Positions 1 through 9,722 of a stretch of DNA of 64,000 nt are shown piece by piece. A program made the translations under genes and the position numbers. Positions within the stretch are counted from its first letter, which is position 1. Every line of letters begins with the position of its first letter. A model generated the notes under the pieces. It was given only the letters and a program-made list of their open reading frames with translations. It had not been told where the DNA came from and made no database searches. The stretch covers positions 190,460 to 254,459 of the forward strand of contig KV423921.1 in NCBI GenBank assembly GCA_001632435.1, in the 5' to 3' direction. The DNA is from Calocera cornea HHB12733 (Eukaryota; Basidiomycota; Dacrymycetes; Dacrymycetales; Dacrymycetaceae).

Positions 1-2533
1 ATCCTGCCATCGCAGCGTTCCCAGCAGTCCTCGCGACCCTCCACTTCAATCTCTGCGAGCTCTTTGGAATGCTCACCAGACCCTGGCGCACGTTTTCCGC
101 CGAATGCGATAACCTTCTGATCGTGACAGCGGGGAACCTAAAACGGCAATAACTTGTTGCTTTGCCCGGTCAGGTTTCTTTGGCTTCCTCCACTAGTGAT
201 CAAACGACGTGGCAAGCACACCTCTGCACCCCGACAGCTTTCGTCATGACACTGCCGCCTGTGCCGGCCTATTGCTACCATCGTGTCATCTCTCGGCGGT
301 CGGTAAATCTACCGCCATGCCGAGCTAACCAACAATTCTCCATATTGTTGTCTGCACTTCTGTACATGCAGAACATGGCGGCCGCCACTCCACCTCGGTC
401 GGCTCCACTTCCTCTTGGCTGCTGGTGCTTCCCGGCCTCACCGCACGCACGACACATTGACATCTGGGCTAACAATACTCCACAGATCACCAAGGAACCG
501 GTCTTTATTATTAGACAGTCTACAGGGCGTGACCAGGCGCCTCCACTGTGCGGGCCCAGCATCCCCCTTCTCCTCATTGGATGGAGCGATCCGCGCTTCC
601 ACCCATTCTTCAACACCGCCTCCATGCGATGCATCTGCCTTGCTGCATTCGAGGAGCAGTCGATCAGCTGCAAGCAAAGCCCTTGGCACGTCGCGATGCT
701 GCCCCTGAACGCTGACAGGCGGATGTGAACCCGCCTTGTCTCACGCCAGGCTAAGCGCCCGGAGCTCGGTTGCTGTTTCCACAAGCGCTCGCCGATGTGC
801 ACTTGACCAGCCATCATGTGACTCATCCCGATGGAGCTTGTTCTCCGGGTACCCCGCGCTGGAGCTTGTGCACACACCTCCACCTTTCATGTCTGGCGCT
901 CATGGGATGTGCGCGCGCCCATCTCAACATGTCTCAATTGCAGCTGATGGCCCTTGATGGGGGACGCTTCCCGGCAAACACGCTCTAATTGCCACAGCTT
1001 TGGAGCCGCAGTCACATTCAAGCCGGAATCCTGTCGCCAGGCACCCACTGTATCCTATGTACGATCCAGTGTTACGGCTTCTCCACCTGTTCTCCCACCC
1101 GCTCCGCTGATCGTCGTCGCAGCATCTGCATGCTGTGCAGTTCATGTACACCAACCTCCACCCCTGACCTTCTGCCTTCCTGGCCTGTTTCTCAATGGCC
1201 CTGTGGTGACCTTTTTGCCGAGCTTCGCTCCATGGACTGAGAGGTGTGTCCTCTCCACCAAGTCACGTTCAGATCACCTCGACGTAACATCCCCAGACGC
1301 CCTCGAATCGTCTTCCTTGCCGACACTCGTTAACCGCATGGAGAAGGTCCGCGGCTTGGACAGTCGGACACTCTTGTGCCTTACAGCGGCGAGCGCCGGC
1401 AGTCCAATTCCATATCTTGGTACGTGCCTCCACCGCTGCCACTGAAACTCGGACGAATGAAGCTCCGTGCATTGCAACCATCGCATCTGCTTCTCCATTC
1501 TTCGTTCCACGACACGTCACGGCGCATCACTGAACCGACGCGACAACAATTCTCAGACTCCTGGATGGCTTCGGGGATGGCTTCTCCACCACCGCAGATT
1601 CCTAATCCACGCGTGCTGCGCTGTCAATGGGAGGGACCCGTTGAGGGTCCAATGATCACCCGAAGCTGCCCAGCTGCTTGTCCACCTAGCTCTCTACGGC
1701 GAAACGTGTCCCGCCGACCTCGGCGAATGCTTCTCCATCAAACATCACCCGGAGGGAGAAGGTGGAACCGCGCGCTGCACACCGCTGCTAACGGCGTTAC
1801 GGCCTGCCGGCCCAAAGCTGGCCCGAGACCGGCGAGAATTCTCAGATCGTGGCAAGAAGTGGACAGCCGCCTCTCCACCCACCTGCTCTCCCCGTCGCTC
1901 AGCTGGCCATCCCTACTTCAGAAGCAGGCCCGTCACCATCCCCCCTTGCGCCTACCCTCGATCTCCGTGTGCTTGCTTCTCCCTCCACCGGACCGCCCTT
2001 CCCTCCTGCTTCCTACGCAGGCGACCCGGCCTTCTCAGAGAGAGCTTCCAGGTCAACCCGTGCCCACGCACGCGCAAACTGATGAAATCCATGATTCTCC
2101 GCCGTGTATGTATCCCTGCCGCGCCGGGGCTGCGGCAGGAAGGGATGCATGGGATGCTTCTCCACCTCGCCGACAGGCGGCGAGAGGACGTGCACGTGCT
2201 GCGCTTCTCCACCTCACCGACCGGTTCTGAACATAGCAACGGCGCGCTCCTCCCTCGCTCACTGACAGCTGGCAAGAATGCTTCTCCACTCCGATGACCG
2301 GGACGGGGGACAGACGTACTGCTGCCCTGGCCAGTTGGGCCGCTTCTGTAGAGACTACCCATCAATCTCCGGTCCGCAGATAGACCTCCCAGATCCACTT
2401 CCCGGCTAGTGCACGCGCAAACGAATGAAAAAACGCGTTCCTTCCATGTTCCTTCCTTCCCTCCTTCTATTACAATCTACACTCTATGAAACTCAGTCAG
2501 TCCGGTCTTCCTTCGCCACCCAGCGCGAGCGCA
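1..2533. other. Gene-free stretch with a recurring CTTCTCCAC word
   Basis: I recognise no gene here. The open frames on both strands are low-complexity Pro/Ser/Arg translations without any domain. The one visible structure is the word CTTCTCCAC, at about 1079, 1581, 2157, 2204 and 2281, with near copies CTTCTCCAT at about 1492 and 1730. After the copies at 2157, 2204 and 2281 a similar tail follows (CCGACAGG, CCGACCGG, GATGACCGG), so these may be diverged copies of a unit of roughly 45-80 bp. It may be a decayed repeat or the regulatory DNA of a gene outside the window. Confidence 0.5.
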
Positions 2534-3828
2534 CTACTCCCCGATCGTCTCGCCAATGTCAAACACGACTTTGCCAATCCCCTTGCCGCTCTCGAGCAGC
2601 GCATGCGCCTCCCGCAGGGCCATAGCGCTCAGCACCTTCCTCTCACGGGCGGTGCTCCGCAGCTCGCCCCTCTCCGCGGCGCGCTTGAGCTTGCCCAGGA
2701 TCCGCCCTTGCTCCTCGACCCTCCAGCCGCGCATGGGGCGGGCGAACATGAACTCCCAGCTGAAGGTGAGGGCGCGGCCGAACGCGTCCATGCTCCCGAA
2801 GGCGAGGGGCGCGTCGGGCTCCTCGACGATCGAGCCGATGTGGCCCCAGGGCTGCATGACCCTGCACAGCGCGGGCAGGTAGCGCGAGGTGCTGTGGCAG
2901 ATGAAGGCGTACGCCGGGGCGAGGTTGTGCTGCTCCAGTTGGGAGGCTGGGCGGGAGGTCAGAGCGGGCTCTTCAGGCTATGCGTTGGGAGAGAGAAGAG
3001 GCGAGGAGAGAAGGGGGTGCGGAGAGAGGCGGATGGGGGAGGAGGACGCACCAATGTCCTCCCGGTGGTCGATCACCAGCGTGGCGCCGTTCGCCTCTGC
3101 CCAGCTGACGCTCTCCCTCCTGCTGGCGGTGACGACGACGTTCTTGAGCCTGAACACCTGCGCAACAGCAACAACATCAGCATCAGCGGCCCGTTCCTTG
3201 CCTGCCGCACGCGGGCCCCGCAAGAGCAGAGGCAGAAGCAGGACGCACATTCTTCGCCAGCTGCGTGGCGATGCTGCCCACGCCGCCCGCGCCGTTGATG
3301 ATGACGATGGTCTCGTCGAGCTCGTTCTCGGGCCAGGGCGTGAGGCGAAACTTGCCCTCGAGCATCTCCCACGCGGTGATGCCCACGAGCGGGAGGCCGG
3401 CGGCGTCCGCCCATGCCCAGCCGTCGGGGACCAGGCCGGCGATGCGGCTGTCGACCACGCCGTACTGCGCGTTCGTGCCGCTGCGGCCGAGGACGCCGGA
3501 GTACATCACCTTGTCGCCCGGGTTGAAGAGGGCGCGTGTGCCTGCGGCGAGGACGATGCCTGCGCCGTCGAAGCCGAGGACGGCCTCGGCGGGGAATGCG
3601 CCGGCGCGGGCCTTTGTGTCGATGGGGTTGAGGGCGCAGCCGTGCAGGTGGACGAGGATGTCGTAGGGGGAGTCGAGGGCGGGGGTGGGGACGGTCTCGG
3701 GGATGAGNNNNNNNNNNNNNNNNNNNNNNNNNNNNNNNNNNNNNNNNNNNNNNNNNNNNNNNNNNNNNNNNNNNNNNNNNNNNNNNNNNNNNNNNNNNNN
3801 NNNNNNNNNNNNNNNNNNNNATGTCCAT
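2534..3828 (-). CDS. Zinc-type alcohol dehydrogenase-like NAD(P)H reductase (MDR superfamily)
   Basis: This is a medium-chain dehydrogenase/reductase of the zinc-binding alcohol dehydrogenase-like (quinone reductase-like) family, expected to reduce carbonyls or quinones with NADPH. The N-terminal part reads GCALNPIDTKARAG, then VLGFDGAGIV, GDKVMYSG, GLPLVGITAWEML and the nucleotide-binding IINGAGGVGSIATQLAK. An intron follows (donor after 3249, acceptor before 3157), then ASRRESVSWAEANGA and VIDHRED, a second intron, and a C-terminal exon with SRYLPALCRVMQPWGHIGSI and FSWEFMFARPM up to the stop at 2534. The catalytic zinc ligands of true alcohol dehydrogenases are not obvious. The assembly gap at 3708-3820 removes the first ~40 codons; the ATG at 3828 just beyond the gap is the likely start but is out of frame with the rest across the gap, so an intron or a misestimated gap size is needed. 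It is divergent from MTR3. Confidence 0.8.
3708..3820. other. Assembly gap (113 N) inside the reductase gene
   Basis: A run of N lies between the presumed start codon and the first readable exon of the minus-strand reductase. The flanks are strongly G-rich on the plus strand (GGGGGTGGGG before, GGGGGGTGGGGGTGGGG after), which may have caused the sequencing failure. Confidence 0.98.
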
Positions 3829-4470
3829 GGCCGCGGTGGGGGGGTGGGGGTGGGGGGTGGGAGAGGGAGAGCGGGTGGGCGGTGAGCGATGGGGGGTTAT
3901 TAATACGCTGCCCGACCGTCGTCATCCCGCCGTCCCGCCTCCCCTGACGGTGTGCGGTGTCGCCCACCCATGGCGTCATACGCCGTAGCAGGCCACACCG
4001 CGATCCGCCTTGCCACATCGATATCGACATCATTCCCGAGGCGTTCCAGCAGGCACCGCTGGCGACCGCACAACCGGGCGAGCGGAGGGACACTGCTTCT
4101 CAAGCAGCGCTCAGTCGGGGGCCGGACAGTGCCGTCCATACCATATCACAGTTCTACGTCATGCCATTCCAAGTTCGGGCTTGTAAGAAAAGTCCGGCCG
4201 GCCAAGTCCAGAGAGAGAGCCGGGCAGGGCCCGCGCCACCGTCCCGTCCCTCTTCCCGGTTGGGAAAAGACCCTGCAACCAAGGACTGACGTTGGCGCGT
4301 CGAGTTCCCTAACGGCGACCTGCCCCGGCCCATCTCTGCTTTGAGACAACGGTGCTCTGTCGGTGCTCTGCTCGTCGGCATCTGTGGTCCTCCAACCCTC
4401 GAGCGCCGTCCGCCCCATCAGCCGGCCCGCTCCGCTCCCATCGCCCATCGCCCATCCGCACCGCAGCACG
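3829..4470. promoter_or_regulatory. Divergent intergenic region, reductase / MTR3
   Basis: This 642-base stretch separates the starts of two divergent genes and should hold both promoters. It contains a G-rich start near the reductase. I see no gene, tRNA or repeat in it. Confidence 0.4.
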
Positions 4471-5436
4471 ATGTCGACCCTGATCAACTTCGACCGGCGC
4501 CGCGTGAACGGGCCCGAGAAGAGCGCTCCTCCCCTGTACTTCGACGACGACGACGACGACGACGAGGTGGAGGAGGAGGATGCGCAGCCCTCCTCTGCCC
4601 GGCCTTCGCCGTCCCAGCGCGTCGGGCGCGCGCCGTCCTCCGTCCGGCCTATCTGTGCGTCCCCCCCGCTCGATGCACAAGATGTACCGCCGTCTCTGAC
4701 CCGCCGGCAGTCCTCGAAACAGGGCTGATCCCCTCCGCGCCGGGCTCGGCGTACCTGGAGCAGGCGCTGACCAAGCTCGTGTGCGCCGTGTACGGCCCGC
4801 GGCAGCTCAAGAGCGCCGTGTCCATGTCCAGCGAGCGCGGCACCCTCTCCGTCTCGCTCAAGTACGCCCCCTTCGCCACCCCCGCCCGCAAGGCCCCGCT
4901 GCGCGACGCCGAGGACCGCAGGCTCTCCCTGCGCGTGCGCGCCGCCCTCGCCCCCGCCGTCAGGGCAGAGTCCTTCCCCAAGGCCGGCGTGGACGTGTTC
5001 GTCCATGTCCTGCAGGGCGATGGCGAGGACGCGCTCGTCTGCGCCGCGGTCATGGCCGCGAGCGCCGCCCTCGCCGACGCGGGCGTCGAGATGCTCGGCT
5101 TGGTCGTGGGGTGCTGTGCTGTGCGCGTGGGGCTCCCGGGGACGGGCCCGAGGTGGTTGGACCCCTGCGAGGAGGAGCAGCGCCGTGCGCGGGGAGGCGT
5201 CGGTGTCACCTGCTTACCCGCGCTCGGGACCGTCGCGGACCTGTGGCAGTGGGGCGAGCTGTCCCTCGACGAGGTCGACGAGGTGAGCCTTCGCCTTACC
5301 GCCGAGTGTGCCCATCGGTCCATGCTGATGCCGCGGGTAGATGGCAGACGAGTGCAGGAGCAAGTGCGACGAGCTGCATCATGTGGCCGTCAAGGTCCTG
5401 CTCGAGAGTGCAAAGCGCCGCTTGGGGCGGAGCTGA
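4471..5436 (+). CDS. MTR3: Exosome complex subunit MTR3 (RNase PH-like)
   Basis: MTR3 is one of six RNase PH-fold subunits in the ring of the RNA exosome, which threads RNA to the catalytic subunits for 3'-5' processing and decay in nucleus and cytoplasm. Exon 1 encodes an acidic N-terminus with a DDDDDDD run and ends in VRPI; an intron (donor gtgcgt, about 4653-4711) joins to LETGLIPSAPGSAYLEQ, the hallmark of MTR3/EXOSC6. It continues with VCAVYGPRQLKS, SVSLKYAPFA, DVFVHVLQGDGEDALVCAA and LPALGTVADLWQWGELSLDE. A last intron (donor gtgagc after 5284, acceptor before 5341) adds a short exon with CRSKCDELHHVAVKVLLES ending at the TGA at 5434-5436. Ring subunits of this type are usually catalytically inactive. 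A second ring subunit, RRP42, lies 2.3 kb downstream on the same strand. Confidence 0.9.
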
Positions 5437-5517
5437 CCTCCGCGCCAGCTGAATGAGCTCTATTCCCCGCAATGGTCGTCCGTCTAGATCTATCGCTACA
5501 TACACCCATACGCCAGG

Positions 5518-7407
5518 CTACCGCCCCTCCCCGCCGCCCACATCCCTATCGACAGCCACGACCGCCGCCGCCGTGCCCCGCTCCTCCCTGACCTCGAACA
5601 TGACCTCGCCATGCGCGAGTGCGTCCATGTCCGACTCGCTCAAGGGCTCCAGGCACTGCTTGCGCCAGTTCGTCGGCGTCATGGACGCGACGAGGGCGGT
5701 GAAGGCGCCGAATGTGCAGAGCTCCGGGTGGTCTGGGTAGTGCGCGTCGGGCGCGGCGCATGCGGGGAGGGAAAGGTTGCGGTTTTGGTATCGCGCGCGG
5801 ACGACTGCGTATGGTTTGCGGGCATGTTAGCCAGGTGTGGGATGTTAATGCGAAGCCTGTGGGAAGACGCACAGTACTGTGGCTTGCGAGGGGTGAACCA
5901 CTTCCTGTCCTCTTCCTTCCGAAACAGCTCAAAGATGATGCTGCTAGTAAAGTCCGGCCACCGTCCGTCAAACGCACCCATGCTGATGAGCATCGTGGCG
6001 ATCGTCGTGTCGTGCGTGGAGAGGATGCGCAGCTGTAGCGGGTCTGCACCCACCGAGGCAATCTTCGACGCCATCACCTTTTGGATGTCGGCGAAGACCC
6101 GGCCGGAGCCGAGCGTGCGGATCTCGGGGTGCCGGTCTGTACCGTGTCAGCTACCGTGTCATGGCCAGGTCAGGATGTACCCACACCCGCCAAACCACTC
6201 TGCCACCACCGCACTTTCCTATATGCCAGCTAAGCCCAGCTAATCCGTCCATGAAGAGTGCGGACGCACCATAAGCCGCTCCACCTCCTGCTCCTTAAAC
6301 TCCGGCGGCACCTCGATCCCGTGCGCCCTCGCGGATTTGATCGTATCTAGCAGCCCAGACAGCTTAGGGTGGCCGTTCTACATCGGCATGCACCCATTAG
6401 CTATGAGCATGAGGAGGAAACAAGTCGTGGGCGCACGAGTCGTATCGGCCGCCCGTCTATGTACTTTGAGAGCTTGTCGTCGAGTACCTTGAGCTGCTCG
6501 TCTATATGCGGCTCGACCGCTATTTCCACCAACATCAATGAGTGCCCAGCACAACCAAGGGGCAGCGGAAAGCAGAGACACACCCTTGGCCCACATCTCT
6601 CTGAACAGCCTAAACCTCTCGCACGTCATATTCTGCATCAGGTCCTCGTCCGTCTGGAACCTGACCAGTATCCTGGGCGGCTGCGGCGCAAGCTCGTGCG
6701 GCGGGTGCATCCACGGCGGGTACAGATGCGAGATGATGTGCTGCAGCGTCGCGATTGTGCGCGGCATGTCGGTGCTGCGGAAGTAGGCCGTGTCGGGTGT
6801 GTAGGAGGGGGGGAGGAAGGCGAGTCTGAGCAGGGGAGGATTAGCGATGTGTGCACATGCACCTGGGGGAGGAAAGGAAGAGACGCACTTGTCGACGTAG
6901 AGCGTGCGCAGGGCTTGGCCGAACATGGACGTGGAGACGACGCCCTTGTCTGTGAGCTGGCCGAACCCACTGCACACGCACATCGTCAGCACTGTCCCCG
7001 GGCCTTCGAGACCGCTTCTAGCGGCGACGCACCACGCATGTTCCAGCCCGTCAAACTCATGCCCGACCACATCGTGCGCCTTGGGCACCTCGGCCACCCG
7101 CTCCATCTTCACGACACCCACGTTGTGCCAGTCCTTGCCCACCGGGCTCAGCACTTCCGCCGCGGGGTTTGGCCGCTTCTGGATGATGTTTGCATAGGTG
7201 AGGAAGGAGGTGCGACACATCGGCCAGAGCGGGGGGATGAACTCTGCCATGCGGGGGTGAACGGGTGTTCGTTCGCCTGGGCCGTCTGTTAGTAGATGTA
7301 TGCTGTATAGCATGACAATGAGACGCACCATGCCGGACATAGACGTGCAGCTGCTCGAGCTTGAGGTCCTGGGGCGCGCGTTCGTAAGCATCCACGTCGA
7401 GCGCCAT
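5518..7407 (-). CDS. Histidine acid phosphatase family protein
   Basis: This is a branch-2 histidine phosphatase that hydrolyses phosphate monoesters through a phosphohistidine intermediate. The N-terminal exon carries LEQLHVYVRHGERTPV with the catalytic RHG loop, split by an intron after the RHG. Later exons encode PLWPMCRTSFLTYANIIQKR, GQLTDKGVVSTSMFGQALR, and the second active-site motif LRILSTHDTTIATMLISMGA. The last exon reads RNRNLSLPACAAP-like sequence through CTFGAFTALVASMTPTNW and MFEVREE to the stop at 5518. The layout resembles the lysophosphatidic acid phosphatase type 6 / fungal acid phosphatase group more than secreted phytases, and no clear signal peptide precedes the RHG. The ATG at 7407 was chosen because it gives a compact N-terminus; one at 7428 is in frame. 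It is convergent with MTR3 (81 bases between stops) and divergent from RRP42. Confidence 0.8.
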
Positions 7408-7703
7408 GCTCGTCATGTCCTTGCACACCGCTCGCCGCGCTGGCCTGGATATCGCTCAGCGACGGGGACGGCGACGCGGGAGGGCGAATATGCCGGACGC
7501 TGAGCCACGCAGACTGCTGGGTGGAGGAGCGGACATGCGCTATCGACGCTCTCCGCCCACGTTCCCGATCGCGCGCCGATCAATTGCCGAGCCGCCAGGA
7601 CCCTAGTCCGAGTCCCGACTGGGACTTTTTGCGGCCCTGCTGGTACGGCATCCTGTGACAGCCCACCCCACACAAGGCCCATATACAGGACCAAACAGTC
7701 GCA

Positions 7704-8843
7704 ATGGCGTACCAGCTATCCAAAGCAGAATCATCCTACACCGCCTCCGGTCTGCTCCTCTCCCAGCGGCTCGACGGTCGCTCTCTACTCGACTACCGGC
7801 CTATAACGGTCGAGGCTGGCGTCGCGCCTACCGCGAATGGAAGTGCGCGCGCGAGGATTGGGGACACGGAGGTCGTGGTTGCTGTGAAGCTCGATGTGAA
7901 GAAGATGGGCGAGGATGGGGAGGGCGGGAGGTGTGTCTGCTCGGTTGAATGGTGAGCTCCTTGCAGTGCAACTCTCTGGCTGTAACTAAGGCAGACCCTC
8001 AGCTCCCCGAGCGCCTATCCCCAGCTAGATCGGGACTCCCTCTCAGACCTCTCCGCCGACCTCTCCACGCTCCTCTCGACGTACCTAACCCCGATCGTCT
8101 CCACCCCGGAGCTCCTCATCATTCCCTCCCAGCTCTACTGGCAAGCATCCGTCGACGCACTCGTCCTCTCAAGCAGCGGTAACGTGCACGATACCCTGTT
8201 TGCTGCTGTGCGCGCGGCGTTGTGGGATCTGAGGGTGCCGAGGACAAGGGGTGTGGTTTATGAGGTCCCTGGTGGCGGGGATGATGTAGCAATGGGGGAA
8301 GACGGTGGAAGCAGCGTGGAGAAAGCGGGCGTGCTGGACCATATGCGGGGGATGAAGCGCGGAGCAGTGGACTTCGATCTTGTGGATGGTGCAGACGACG
8401 GGACGCCGCTCGAGGGACGGTCGGACCTCCCTGTGTGCGTAACTCTCAACTTGGTACGTCCTTACTCTGCTCCATCTGCCTCCCTACATCTGCACCTGCT
8501 CCTACACGCACGGCTGACGGACGAGCAGCTATCCCCAGTGTTCTACCTCGACGCGACCATACCCGAAGAACTCTGCGCCCCGACGCGCCTACTACTCTTT
8601 ATCCGGCCCAGCGGCACGTTATGCGGAATCCACAAGCTCGGAGAGGCTGAGCTGCCGCCCGCGGAGCTGAAAGAGGCGTTACAGGTGCGTAGCTGCTTTG
8701 GTTGCTTCGACTCTGCAACGGCCCTGATGGCGTGTTGGTTCGTGCGGGTGTAGGAGGGCGTAAGGCTGGGGAAGGAGCTCGGAGGAGCTATGAATGCGCG
8801 GATGGGGGGGATGGGGGGCAAGAGGATGGGCCCATTCAGTTGA
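7704..8843 (+). CDS. RRP42: Exosome complex subunit RRP42 (RNase PH-like)
   Basis: RRP42 pairs with MTR3 in the RNase PH-type ring of the RNA exosome. The first exon reads RLDGRSLLDYRPITVEAGV then ANGSARARIGDTEVVVAVKLD, the typical start of RRP42/EXOSC7 (acidic-basic DGR motif, then NGSAR and the TEV strand). A middle part has DALVLSSSGNVHDTLFAAVRAAL and DLRVPRTRGV. The exon beginning near 8530 reads LSPVFYLDATIPEELCAPTRLLLFIRPSGTLCGIHKLGEAELP, and a short last exon (after an acceptor at about 8755) gives EGVRLGKELGGAMNARMGG up to the TGA at 8841-8843. An acidic insertion (MGEDGEGG, around residue 75) is larger than in yeast. It could be confused with RRP43 or RRP45; the N-terminal motifs favour RRP42. 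It shares a 296-base divergent promoter region with the acid phosphatase. Confidence 0.85.
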
Positions 8844-9148
8844 GTTTCAAACGTTGGAGGGTGCGCTGTGACGTGGGATGAGGCTGAGGCTGGGCCTGTA
8901 CGATGCTCCTGCACATCACTGTACGATCAGAGAAGCCGATGTATCACTAACTCGGAGGTCAAGACGTTGATCTATAATGACCACGAATCGAGGCCCCGAA
9001 GTCATCAAGGGTTTAGTACTTAACAACCCCTTGTTAACCGCTATTTTGGGAGGAAAAAGCCATTTAATTTCCATAACTATTGGTGGAGGCTGCCTACGTT
9101 CGAACCTGTCTTGACCGCTTTCCAGTCATCTTCGAGGTCCTTCGAAAG

Positions 9149-9610
9149 TCATGTGGGCATGTCTACGTCGGTGTACCCCCTTGTCCGAGACAGTGAACTA
9201 CGTGACCCCTCCTTCAAGTTGCTCCACTTCGCGGCTGTCTTCACTTCCGGTTGAGGCATTTGCTTCCGCTTCCCCGTTTGCTTCCGCTTCCCCGTTTGCT
9301 TCCGCTTCCCCGTTTGCTTCCGCTTACTCATTTGCTTCCGCTTACTCATTTGCTTCCGCTTACTCATTTGCTTCCGCTTACTCATTTGCTTCCGTATTTC
9401 CGTTTGTTTCCGTATTTCCGTTTGTTTCCGCTTTCCCGTTTGCTTCCGGGTTGCCCCCGCGCTAGCGGGGTCAACCCGGAAACTAAGTAAACCGCTCTAA
9501 GTCAGTACAGAGCGCTATGAATGTCACGAAACTCTGAAGTCCGCACCTGAGACACCCAGCCCAGAAGAAGTGCAAGCTATCCGGCTTGTATGCAACTCAA
9601 GGCGCGACAC
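9149..9610. repeat. GCTTCCG-word element, copy 1
   Basis: The left edge (about 9158-9185, CTACGTCGGTGTACCCCC then GTCC) resembles the left edges of the copies near 27.8, 37.45 and 43.78 kb. The core is the 18-bp minisatellite listed separately. The right edge carries TGTCACGAAACTC near 9524 followed by AGTCC and, about 65 bases on, TATGCAACT; the same series occurs at 44455-44556. The rest of the 8844-9722 intergenic region shows nothing I can name. Confidence 0.6.
9259..9456. repeat. 18-bp minisatellite, 11 copies
   Basis: There are eleven head-to-tail 18-bp units: three of TTTGCTTCCGCTTCCCCG, four of TTTGCTTCCGCTTACTCA, and four variants with TTTGTTTCCG or TATTTCCG. The array falls into blocks of identical variants, showing local amplification. 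Because the period is a multiple of three, several frames stay open on both strands, which creates false ORFs. Confidence 0.95.
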
Positions 9611-9722
9611 GCGTCATGGATACGTCGCAACTCCTTTCTGCGATACAGTAATAGTGTATTGCATTACAGTATGATATACACGTGCAGCAACAGTAACCAA
9701 GTAAGGGCAGCAAGATGTCCAA

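Noticed and set aside
162..957. Overlapping frames of 70-200 residues on both strands at the left end
   Set aside because: Composition is low complexity, no motif is recognisable, and both strands are equally open.
9259..9456. CRISPR-like array
   Set aside because: Units are contiguous with no unique spacers and the genome is fungal; it is a plain minisatellite.
9149..9490. Long open frames over the minisatellite on both strands with repeated hexapeptides
   Set aside because: The 18-bp period is divisible by three, so any frame without a stop in one unit stays open; no start context, splice signals or domain.
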